Both the position numbers and the translations under genes were made by a program. Under the pieces are notes generated by a model that ran no database searches, was not told the origin of the DNA, and saw nothing but the letters and a program-made list of their open reading frames with translations. A stretch of DNA of 64,000 nucleotides from Algoriphagus sp. TR-M9 (GTDB taxonomy: Bacteria > Bacteroidota > Bacteroidia > Cytophagales > Cyclobacteriaceae): assembly GCF_027594545.1 (NCBI RefSeq), contig NZ_CP115160.1, forward strand, positions 2,613,001 to 2,677,000, in the 5' to 3' direction. Shown here piece after piece: positions 24,385-32,280 of the stretch (its first letter is position 1; the number at the start of each line of letters is the position of its first letter).

Positions 24385-25977
24385 TTAGGGTAAGGATTCT
24401 GAGGCAGATGTGGATTGATACTTGATGAGGATCAAGTGCTCGGTGCTGATTGAATCTGTAGGCTCTAGGTGGTGGCCCAAGTGCTCCAAGTAGGCTGAAA
24501 AGCTATAGCTTCTATCTTCTTTTACTTGCAGTATCGCGAAATTTTCAGCATTTCTATAACTCGAAAACCCTAACCTTTCCATAGCATTTTGCTGGAATGG
24601 ACTTCTTGAAACCCAACCATTTATTAGAAAAGGCGTGGGCTGGACGATGTCGTAATCTTTTGAAAAATACTCCAAAGGAAAGCCCTCCGTGAAAAACATT
24701 TCATTGGGAAACACAGATTTTTCCAGTTCGTGAAATTCCTTAAGAATTTGTTTTCTCCTAGATGCTTCCAAAAGCACATTGCCTACATGAATTAAAGTGA
24801 ACAAACAAATGACAGTGGACAGGGCGTAGCACATTTTTTTTGGAATAGCTTTTAAACCTAGGTTCCAGATGGGTACCAAGAGTATTAGGGAAAAAATAAA
24901 AACCACTCGCCCTCTAAAATGAAAGATATGGTTTGTAAATAGAAAAAAGAGGCCCCATACCAGTAAAGGCAGAAAAAGCTTTCTGCGATGTCCAGAATAC
25001 TTCAAAACCAAAAAAAGGTAAGCAAAGCTCAGGAATCCTTTAAACAACTCATGCTTTTGGACCGAGAAATACCTCAAGATTGATTTACGAAAACTATCCC
25101 AGGACCAGTAGGCCTGATCTAGCTGAACCTTCTTACCATTCAGATCTTCAATCGTAATTTCGCTTTCTTGAAAAAACCACTGAGAAAAATAGTACCATTT
25201 ATCATCACCTATTAAAGCATCCTCTACACTTAGTTCGTAAAAAACCGGATGATCAATTACCTCATGTCGAGCTTTATTGAAGGTTAAATAATCAGTGAAG
25301 TCTGAATTCTTCTCATAGATAAGTTTGGAAAAATAAAAGCCCAGCAATATAAAAACTACCAAACCCATTTTGAAAAATACACTTCGGTCTATTCTTCTGG
25401 AGGACAGATGGAAAAGAGAAAAACCAGCCAAAACCAAAGTAAAGGCTTCTAGCCGAATAGCCATAGCCAGGCATGCACCAATCCATCCCAAAATATTAGA
25501 ATTTGGTTCTCCTGACCAATTTGGATTAAAAATAAAGGTCAAAGATGCCAGGGACAAAAACCCACTAACTAGCGTGAACTGCGGAAAAGCTGCTAGGTGA
25601 ATCAGAGTTGCCAGTAACAAGGTCCTCAATAAATATTTCCGAGTTAAACCAAAACCCTGATTTCTAAGCTGCCATTCCAAAAGAAAAAACCCATAATACA
25701 ATGCTGAAAAAGTACCGATGGAGTACCATGGCACAGTTTCAATAAACCCATAGAACCAGGTTAACATCAAGGATAGAATGGGATGAATAAATACTATGTA
25801 GTTTTCAAGATTTCCAGTATAGGCTCCTGAAACGAGCCACATCATAATCACATCATCATTTACCTGAAACCTCCATGGAAAAAGAGTATAAAAAAGAATG
25901 AGAAAAATAAAAACAGCTCCCTGAAAACTTCCTAGCCCAGCTCCAATATTGCGTGACCATTTTGCTGCTAAGTTCAT
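24385..25977 (-). CDS. Polytopic membrane protein, GT-C-like, function unknown
   Basis: 530 residues with about 10-12 hydrophobic segments in the first 400 and a soluble C-terminal 120-residue part. The first external loop, FQVNDDVIMMWLVSGAY, has the paired aspartates typical of GT-C enzymes that use polyprenyl-phosphate sugars. No catalytic assignment is certain. It lies upstream of the polysaccharide regulator on the same strand, separated by an S23-type gene and heptamers, and may belong functionally to the same glycan pathway (inference). The IS element lies 205 bp beyond its start. Confidence 0.6.
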   Translation of the reverse strand: MNLAAKWSRNIGAGLGSFQGAVFIFLILFYTLFPWRFQVNDDVIMMWLVSGAYTGNLENYIVFIHPILSLMLTWFYGFIETVPWYSIGTFSALYYGFFLLEWQLRNQGFGLTRKYLLRTLLLATLIHLAAFPQFTLVSGFLSLASLTFIFNPNWSGEPNSNILGWIGACLAMAIRLEAFTLVLAGFSLFHLSSRRIDRSVFFKMGLVVFILLGFYFSKLIYEKNSDFTDYLTFNKARHEVIDHPVFYELSVEDALIGDDKWYYFSQWFFQESEITIEDLNGKKVQLDQAYWSWDSFRKSILRYFSVQKHELFKGFLSFAYLFLVLKYSGHRRKLFLPLLVWGLFFLFTNHIFHFRGRVVFIFSLILLVPIWNLGLKAIPKKMCYALSTVICLFTLIHVGNVLLEASRRKQILKEFHELEKSVFPNEMFFTEGFPLEYFSKDYDIVQPTPFLINGWVSRSPFQQNAMERLGFSSYRNAENFAILQVKEDRSYSFSAYLEHLGHHLEPTDSISTEHLILIKYQSTSASESLP

Positions 25978-26228
25978 TTATGATGAAGGTCTAAAGATTT
26001 AGCTTTGTAAGAACTGGAATATCTGACTCAGCTGCAAAAAAAGAAAGAACTTATCTGCGATTTTAAGCTCTAGTTTTCAACTTTTTCAAAAAGCTCCCAG
26101 CAAGCCCTTTAAACAAAAATTACCATTACATGGCGGTATAATACAATTTTGTGGATAATTAAGTGCCCCAAAACCAAAAAAATACCCTGTACTAGACTAG
26201 CCCCAGATTTTTGGACATTTTTTTCTTG

Positions 26229-27026
26229 TTATGTTGAATTTAGTGAATGGATTCGATAACTCACTGGACTCATTCCATTCAGGTTTAATCGGATTCTTTT
26301 GTGATTATAATAATGGATGTATTCTTTGATTTCTTTTTTCAGCTCATTGATTGAATTGTACTTTTTTAGATAGAACAATTCACATTTAAGGGTTCCAAAG
26401 AAATTTTCTATTATCGCATTGTCCAAGCAATTTCCTTTTCGGGACATACTTGGGACAATGTTCTTTTTGTGTAATGTATCCTGATACAATTTCATTTGGT
26501 AGTGCCATCCTTGGTCTGATTGCATAATTACCGGTTTTTCCTTCGCAATAGGGCGTTCCACTTGCTCTAACATATCAATTACAGGCTTTAATTTGGCATT
26601 TTCTGACATGGTATAACTGATGATCTCTCCATTGAACATATCAATGATCGGAGACAAGTAGAGTTTCTTGTCAGTGACTTTAAACTCCGTAATATCGGTA
26701 GCCCATTTTTCATTTGGCATAGAAGCTTTAAAGTTGCGTTCTAAAAGATTTGGAGCGACTTTACCCATTTCCCCCTTATAGGATTTGTATTTTTTTGTCC
26801 GAATCAAACTCTGGATTCCCAATTCCTGCATCAATCTCAAAACTGTTTTATGGTTGAGAATCATGCCTTCGTTTCTAAGTTGAAATTTGATGCGCCTGTA
26901 GCCCATTCGCCCTTTATGTTCCTTATAGATCCTGGAAATAGCCTTTTTGGCTTCCAGATATTTATCCGGCTTTCTGGATTGTTTTATGTGATAATAAAAG
27001 GTACTTCTGGCCATCCCAGCATGCAC
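26229..27026 (-). CDS. IS3 transposase OrfB, DDE integrase domain
   Basis: 265 residues from the first internal start. The frame is open further upstream (ERRKAEVIQELRQSHALSD), as expected when it is made by -1 frameshifting from OrfA. The rve domain has the first aspartate in WATDITEFKV, the second in IMQSDQGWHY and the glutamate in NFFGTLKCE, so the DDE triad is complete. HTH_21-like residues AGMARSTFYYHI stand at the start. OrfA at 27056-27577 supplies DNA binding. Confidence 0.92.
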   Translation of the reverse strand: MHAGMARSTFYYHIKQSRKPDKYLEAKKAISRIYKEHKGRMGYRRIKFQLRNEGMILNHKTVLRLMQELGIQSLIRTKKYKSYKGEMGKVAPNLLERNFKASMPNEKWATDITEFKVTDKKLYLSPIIDMFNGEIISYTMSENAKLKPVIDMLEQVERPIAKEKPVIMQSDQGWHYQMKLYQDTLHKKNIVPSMSRKGNCLDNAIIENFFGTLKCELFYLKKYNSINELKKEIKEYIHYYNHKRIRLNLNGMSPVSYRIHSLNST

Positions 27027-27055
27027 TAACAGATCTGATAATGCATGAGACTGCC

Positions 27056-27577
27056 TTAATTCCTGGATGACTTCCGCTTTTCTTCTTTCTCTTTGTCGGC
27101 TTGAATTAAGGCATGGAGCTTTTTTAAATATGCATTTTCAGCTCTCAGGGAAGCTAATTCCTTCAGGAGCTCTTCTTCCTTGGTTTTGGGCTTTTTGATT
27201 CTTTTGGCCATGGGAAATTTTGGTTCACTTTGTTTCCTTGCTAAACCTTCAGAGCCTTTTTCATCATAAAGAGCTATCCATTTGACCAAGGAACCAGGAC
27301 TTCGAATATTAAACTGAATACAGGTCTCCAATAAAGATAACGACTTCTTTCGCATGGTCTCAATAGCCTTGACCTTGAATGCAGGAGGATATTCTCTATT
27401 TGAAATAGGCATAAGGCCCATAATTCCGTGTTTTTGATACAAGAGAACCCATTTACGAATAAGAGATTTATCAACTCCTAAATCCTGACCTACTTTAAAT
27501 ACTGATCGCTTATCGTGGATCACTTGATCAACTGCCTCTTTCCTAAAGAGGACAGAATACTTCTTTTTACCTTTCAT
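27056..27577 (-). CDS. IS3 transposase OrfA, helix-turn-helix protein
   Basis: 173 residues with two helix-turn-helix repeats (VGQDLGVDKSLIRKWV and then IQFNIRSPGSLVKWIALY) and a C-terminal leucine-zipper-like helix (LLKELASLRAENAYLKKL). Near the end the sequence AGAAGAAAAGCGG could serve as an A-rich slippery site for a -1 shift into OrfB. Length and layout match IS150-group OrfA. It binds the terminal inverted repeats. Confidence 0.9.
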   Translation of the reverse strand: MKGKKKYSVLFRKEAVDQVIHDKRSVFKVGQDLGVDKSLIRKWVLLYQKHGIMGLMPISNREYPPAFKVKAIETMRKKSLSLLETCIQFNIRSPGSLVKWIALYDEKGSEGLARKQSEPKFPMAKRIKKPKTKEEELLKELASLRAENAYLKKLHALIQADKEKEEKRKSSRN

Positions 27578-27791
27578 AAAATTGCCTTCAAATAGTGTCT
27601 AACTTTTTGGGGCTATTTCAGTACAGGGTATTTTTTTTCTCAGATCGCTCATCTACCTTTATGTCAGGGTGATTAAGCAACTTTTCTCATAATTTTTTAT
27701 AGAACATCATTAAGGGATTTTTTCTAAAATTTTTTATTCCCTTTTTACCTTTCTGACCAGTCTTGGGAGAACCTGTGAATAGTTCAGGTTT

Positions 27792-28262
27792 TTAGCCGTC
27801 CTTCTCATTCTTCGTTGAATCTCTGGTCATTTCTATGTGCTCGATTCCGTCTTCCAGGTAAGTATTCCCTTCAGGCTCAAAACCGAAAGATCTATAATAG
27901 CGGTCCAAATAGGTCTGTGCTGAAATCCTGATGCTGCAGTTTCCGAATTCAGATTGAATAAACTTCAGGGTTTCAGTCATTAATGTAAGGCCTAGACCAG
28001 TGGCCCGCACTGCCTGACTGCTCAGCACCCGACCAATGGAAACTTCAGGGTAGGAGATCCCCGGGGGCAATACCCTAGCATATGCCAGTAGTTGGCCGTC
28101 CCTGCTGATCATGACATGAAAAGCCTGTAAATCCTTTCCATCAGCATCTTGGTACACACAGTTTTGCTCCACCACAAACACCTCATTTCTCAGTTTGATG
28201 ATAGCGTAGAGTTCCAGGTTGGTCAGTTTTGCAAAGGTTTTGACTTGGATTTGTAGGTTCAT
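27792..28262 (-). CDS. elaA: GNAT family N-acetyltransferase, ElaA-like
   Basis: 156 residues. ELYAIIKLRNEVFVVEQNC at residues 17-35 is the ElaA hallmark, followed by AYARVLPPGI, then VSIGRVLSSQAVRATGLG as the acetyl-CoA loop and AQTYLDRYYRSFGF near the C-terminus. The natural substrate of ElaA is not established. It is a single-gene unit with the IS element on one side and repeats on the other, and is not obviously part of the glycan cluster. Confidence 0.88.
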   Translation of the reverse strand: MNLQIQVKTFAKLTNLELYAIIKLRNEVFVVEQNCVYQDADGKDLQAFHVMISRDGQLLAYARVLPPGISYPEVSIGRVLSSQAVRATGLGLTLMTETLKFIQSEFGNCSIRISAQTYLDRYYRSFGFEPEGNTYLEDGIEHIEMTRDSTKNEKDG

Positions 28263-28333
28263 CTAGACGGGGATTATAACAGAAAATGCTGTAGGTAGGG
28301 TTTCTTCAAGCTGCTTGCAAAGTAAGTAGTTTT

Positions 28334-28396
28334 TAGACCATGGTGGATAGACCATAGTCCAAAGTAGGTAGACCAAAGTGGGTAGACCATAGTCTC
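28334..28396. repeat. Heptamer array, 9 units (TAGACCA dialect)
   Basis: Nine 7-mers in register: tagacca, tggtgga, tagacca, tagtcca, aagtagg, tagacca, aagtggg, tagacca, tagtctc. It lies 72 nt upstream of elaA and passes into the long repeat block D. Confidence 0.8.
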
Positions 28397-28445
28397 TCTC
28401 GCTGTTCGAAATTTGTAATCTCGAACCAATATCGTAGCATTTCCA

Positions 28446-29200
28446 ATGCGGATTCTTGGTATTCTTGCTGGCGTGGCAATGCCGTCTCCGACAGACGATC
28501 CCGGGCCAGCGCTGGTGTTAAATTGCGATTGGTTACCCAGGGTTGCGTCGTTACCTCCTTACCCTGGGCTACAACAAGGCAGGCCTTCAGCCTGCTTCCT
28601 CACCGTGGTCTGTGTCCGCACAGACCACTATTGGTTTCGCTGATCGTGATTTGTGGATCGGTTTGAACGCCCGATTAGGAGCTGTTCCAAACCATAGGAT
28701 TCCCAATCCGGTTTTCGTTTCTCTCGCTGTTCGAGATTTGTAATCTCGAACCAATATCGTAGTAGCATTTCCAATGCGGATTCTTGGTATTCTTGCTGGC
28801 GTGGCAATGCCGTCTCCGACAGACGATCCCGGGCCAGCGCTGGTGTTAAATTGCGATTGGTTACCCAGGGTTGCTTCGTACCTCCTTACTCTGGGCTACA
28901 ACAAGGCAGGCCTTCAGCCTGCCTCCGCTCCGTGGTCTGTGTCTCACAGACCACTATTGGTTTCGCTGATCATGATTTGTGGATCGGTTTGAACGCCCGA
29001 TTAGGAGCTGTTCCAAACCATAGGATTTCCAATCCGGTTTTGGTTTCCATCTTGCTGGCAAAACCTATTTGTCTCCGACAGACGATCCCGGGCCAGCGCT
29101 GGCGATAAATTGCGATTTTTCACCCAGGGTTGCGTCGTGCCTCCTTACCCTGGCCTGCCCGCCGTGGCGGGGCTATTAATGATTTGACCCCTTCAGGGTC
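28446..29200 (-). repeat. Long composite repeat, block D (inverted orientation, tandem partial copies)
   Basis: Units starting ATGCGGATTCTTGGTATTC occur at 28446 and 28774, a spacing of 328 bp, and a third partial unit begins near 29041. Each contains in reverse complement the module 2 sequences of blocks A-C, including GTGGTCTGTG palindromes and the stretch TTGAACGCCCGATTAGGAGC. Indels break the open frames seen in the plus-strand copies, which supports noncoding status. The full gap 28263-29588 holds only repeats, including heptamer-like runs at 29221-29250 (CTTTCAG) and 29394-29421 (CTTTAAA). Confidence 0.88.
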
Positions 29201-29506
29201 TCAATATCCAGTATATGGATCTACTTTCAGCTTTCAGCTTTGAGCTCCCCCCCCCACTGAGTCTGAGACTGCCGCGGCTCGAACCTCGCCTTCTTCCTTC
29301 GGCCAACAGGCGCAATGACGACACCCGACTTCCCGACTTCCTAACCTCCGACATATTGAATACCGAAGGTCAAAGTACCGAAAACGGCAACTTTAAACTT
29401 TACATTTTAAACTTTCAACTCTTCCATCTGCGACGGTGTCTAATTCTGGCCGAGACTATGAGGTTCAGGTTTTAGATTTCACACTTTAGCCTTCTGACTT
29501 CCAAAG

Positions 29507-29590
29507 AGATTTCTCCTCCTCCTTCGTCGTCGTCGAAATGACCCTGGAACGCGATCTCGGTACACAAAACTTCCCGACTTCCCCCAAATC
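29507..29590 (-). repeat. Half of composite module 1, inverted relative to 16155-16234
   Basis: GAGATTTCTCCTCCTCCTTC through GTCGTCGAAATGACC to GGTACACAAAACTTCC is the reverse complement of the first part of block C. It ends on the stop codon of the first permease gene. Confidence 0.88.
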
Positions 29591-32006
29591 ACTCAGACTT
29601 CAGTACCTTGGCGGGATTGCTTTGAGATGCTACAAAGGAATGTATCCCCACAATCAGCAGGCAAATCAACAAGACGCCTATACCCGCTCCTAGGAATATA
29701 AAATAGGGCATTTCCACTCTGGTATGAAAGCCATTCAACCAGTCACTTAGGAAGAAATACGCCGGGTAAATCGCCATTAAAAAGGAAATCCCCACCAAAA
29801 CCATGTATTCTTTGGAGATCAAGAACAGGATTTGATGCAAGGTAGCACCTAGGACTTTTCTTATGCTGATTTCCTTCGTGCGCTGGGCAATGGTGAAGCT
29901 AGACAAACCGAATAAGCCCATGCAGGAAATCAAAATGGCCAAGCCACATGCGAAACCCAATACATTTTTAATCTTCACATCCTCTTGATAGAAACGTTCG
30001 ATTTGTTCATCCAGGAAGTTGAATGAGACGGTTTCATAAGGATAAACACTCAAATAAACCTCTTCTAAGCGCTCTTTGGCGACAGCCAGATTTTGATCAG
30101 AATTTAGCTTGATGCTCACTGTTTGGAAATATTCGGGGTCATAGGTGAAAAGCAGGGGACGGATCTCCTCCCTAAGTGTTCTGGAGTGGAAATCTCCTGT
30201 AACTCCAATTATTGTACGCTGTTCCTCATTGTATCGCAGGTTAGCGCCTATGGCAGCTTCCAGATTTTCATAGCCAGCCTCCTTTACAAATGTTTCATTT
30301 ACCAAGATTTCATCTGACTTATCTATACCATCTGTACCTGCCAAGAGTGGAATTCCATTGACCCGCACAAAAGCAGAATCCACATTCATCACTTGGACGT
30401 ACATCTCCTTCTCGGTGGTATCCACAGGGATTTTAACATCCGATGTCCAAAGACTAGCGGAGGACACCAAATTACCGCTTAGACTGGCACTCCTCACCAT
30501 AGCCTCTTGATTATAGCGATCCTGAAGCTGCAGCATCTTATCCGGATCGGACATAAATGGTATGCTAGCATACATCACCGCTTCCTTTTCAAAGCCCAAT
30601 GGCTGACTGCTTACATATTTCAGTTGGTAGTTCAGAACCAATACCAAAATGATAAAAGCAATGGAGGAAGAAAGCTGAATCACAGTGAGGTTCTTCCTGA
30701 GAAATCCCCCCAATGAGAATTTCCCATTTCTCATCATTTCACCTTTTAATGCACGCTGAGGATCGTAATTAGAAAGGATGAGAGCCGGATAAATCCCAGT
30801 GATCAAGGTCAGCAAGAGTGGGAATGCCGAATAAAACAAGGCATTGAAAAAGGAAAAATAGGCGATTTGGAAATGCTGCGGTAGGTAGGATTTAAACAGT
30901 ATTTTCAGTCCCTCCACTAAGCCCAAGGCTATAAAAGAGCTGATCAAAATAATCAAAAAGGTCTCTGCCAAAAACTGGGAAATCAATTGCATCCGTGTCC
31001 CGCCTATGGTTTTTCTGATGCCAACTTCCTTGGACCGGCTGATGGCCTGGGCTGTCTCCAGGTTCACAAAGTTCAAAGTTGCCAGCACTAAAATAATCAG
31101 TCCTATAAACACCAATCCTTTCAGAAAGGCTTTGGAAACACCCTGATTTGTATAAGTCTGGCCAAAATGCATTTCGGCCAGTGGTTCCGTAAAAAAACTG
31201 GTCTGGTAATCCCCATCATCTTCCGACTCCAGATTTTTGGCGATTAAGGGCTTGAATGCCTCGTCTATGGACTCAGCCGATACTCCAGGGGAAAGTTTGA
31301 TGAACAGCTGGGAACTTGAGTTGACTGATCCCCAGGAATGTAGACCATTCCAGATTTTTTGTTCTTCGGTAGCTATGGTGCTGAAAGAGATAAAGTTCTG
31401 GAAGACAAAGTCCGTATTTTTCTCATATCCAGCTACTACACCGGTCACTTTGGCGTAAATGGAATCCGAGTCCACAAACATCAATTCCTGCCCCAAAACA
31501 TCTGAAGCTTCTGATCCGGGGAAGTACTTATGCATACTTTTTTCGGAGATCACCACGGATGCTGGCTGGAGTAGAGCCGATTCTGGATTTCCGGCCAACC
31601 ATTTCCTAGGAAATATTTTAAAGAAACCTGGGTCGGCAAAAGTGACTTCATTAGACCTTCCAAACACTTTGTCTGTATTTGGCAATGCTACTAGCGTCTC
31701 ATACATGGTATAGAGCCTGCCTTTGCTTTCAATACCCACAATCTCATCCTGAATCACCTCGCCTAGAGGGCCAGGAGTACCAGAATTAGGATAAATACCT
31801 CCATCACCAAAATCTGTAACCGTATTTATCCGGTAAATTCTGTCCCCCTCTGGATGAAAATTATCAAAGCTATAGGAATGCGTGACCACATTGAAAATCA
31901 AAAAACAGATGGCAATCCCAATGGACAAGCCTAGAATATGGATCCCCGTCCTCAGCTTGTTTCTCAGGAGATTTCTCCAGGCGATTTTAAAGTAGTTTTT
32001 TAGCAT
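29589..32006 (-). CDS. FtsX/MacB-type permease, paralogue 1
   Basis: 805 residues with two MacB_PCD plus FtsX halves, about eight membrane segments: one near residues 19-40, three between about 285 and 420, one near 440-460 and three between about 690 and 800. The coupling motifs are SKEVGIRKTIGG and TKEISIRKVLGA. The fold is that of MacB/LolCE-type transporters which couple cytoplasmic ATPase strokes to movements of large periplasmic domains. No ATPase gene is nearby, so its partner must be encoded elsewhere. Substrate is unknown. Its upstream 90 bp are nearly identical to those of paralogues 2 and 3. Confidence 0.87.
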   Translation of the reverse strand: MLKNYFKIAWRNLLRNKLRTGIHILGLSIGIAICFLIFNVVTHSYSFDNFHPEGDRIYRINTVTDFGDGGIYPNSGTPGPLGEVIQDEIVGIESKGRLYTMYETLVALPNTDKVFGRSNEVTFADPGFFKIFPRKWLAGNPESALLQPASVVISEKSMHKYFPGSEASDVLGQELMFVDSDSIYAKVTGVVAGYEKNTDFVFQNFISFSTIATEEQKIWNGLHSWGSVNSSSQLFIKLSPGVSAESIDEAFKPLIAKNLESEDDGDYQTSFFTEPLAEMHFGQTYTNQGVSKAFLKGLVFIGLIILVLATLNFVNLETAQAISRSKEVGIRKTIGGTRMQLISQFLAETFLIILISSFIALGLVEGLKILFKSYLPQHFQIAYFSFFNALFYSAFPLLLTLITGIYPALILSNYDPQRALKGEMMRNGKFSLGGFLRKNLTVIQLSSSIAFIILVLVLNYQLKYVSSQPLGFEKEAVMYASIPFMSDPDKMLQLQDRYNQEAMVRSASLSGNLVSSASLWTSDVKIPVDTTEKEMYVQVMNVDSAFVRVNGIPLLAGTDGIDKSDEILVNETFVKEAGYENLEAAIGANLRYNEEQRTIIGVTGDFHSRTLREEIRPLLFTYDPEYFQTVSIKLNSDQNLAVAKERLEEVYLSVYPYETVSFNFLDEQIERFYQEDVKIKNVLGFACGLAILISCMGLFGLSSFTIAQRTKEISIRKVLGATLHQILFLISKEYMVLVGISFLMAIYPAYFFLSDWLNGFHTRVEMPYFIFLGAGIGVLLICLLIVGIHSFVASQSNPAKVLKSE

Positions 32007-32095
32007 GTTTATCTAATTTGAAAATTGACTCCAATTATTTCAATTCTTGTAATCAGGATTCTGGCACTCCATTCCTACCTAGGAAAGGCAGGCTT
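32007..32095 (-). promoter_or_regulatory. Conserved leader of permease paralogue 1
   Basis: The 89 bp before the ATG (from AATTTGAAAATTGACTCC to AGGAAAGGCAGGCTTGG) recur with few changes before the permease genes at 32281-34638 and 35006-37450. It therefore belongs to the duplicated unit and probably contains the promoter or leader. I could not identify a TTTG/TAnnTTTG pair in it. Confidence 0.55.
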
Positions 32096-32277
32096 GGTTG
32101 TCGGTTGTCGGTTCTCGGTTCTTGGTTCTTGGTTCTCGGTTCTTGACTCTTGGTTCTTGGTTCTTGATTCTTGACTCTTGATTCTTGGCTCTTGATTCTT
32201 GACTCTTGATTCTTGGTTCTTGGCTCTTGATTCTTATCTCTTGGCTCTTACTTCTTGCTACTAGCTACTAAATACTT
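32096..32277. repeat. Heptamer array, 26 units in one register (GGTTCTT/GATTCTT dialect)
   Basis: Twenty-six 7-mers without a single slip, mostly ggttgtc, ggttctc, ggttctt, gattctt, gactctt and ggctctt, ending gctacta and aatactt. It stops 3 nt from the stop codon of permease paralogue 2, so on the transcript it is the start of that gene's 3' untranslated region. Confidence 0.95.
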
Positions 32278-32280
32278 CCA

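Larger units (their letters stand above)
26183..27630 (-). mobile_element. IS3 family element, IS150-like, apparently complete
   Basis: Two overlapping transposase frames are bounded by terminal inverted repeats. The left end reads TACCCTGTACTAGACTAGCC. The right end in reverse complement reads TACCCTGTACTGAAATAGCC, and both continue CCA. The TGTACT core resembles IS150-group ends. Outside both ends are A-runs (AAAAAAA left, TTTTTTTT right), so the repeat may extend further and no clear target duplication can be seen. Length is about 1.45 kb. No stop or frameshift damages either transposase frame, so it could still be active. Confidence 0.88.

Noticed and set aside
28446..29108. Several plus-strand frames of 65-85 codons beginning MRILGILAGVAMPS
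   Set aside because: They lie in the tandem inverted repeat units and merely repeat with the 328-bp unit.
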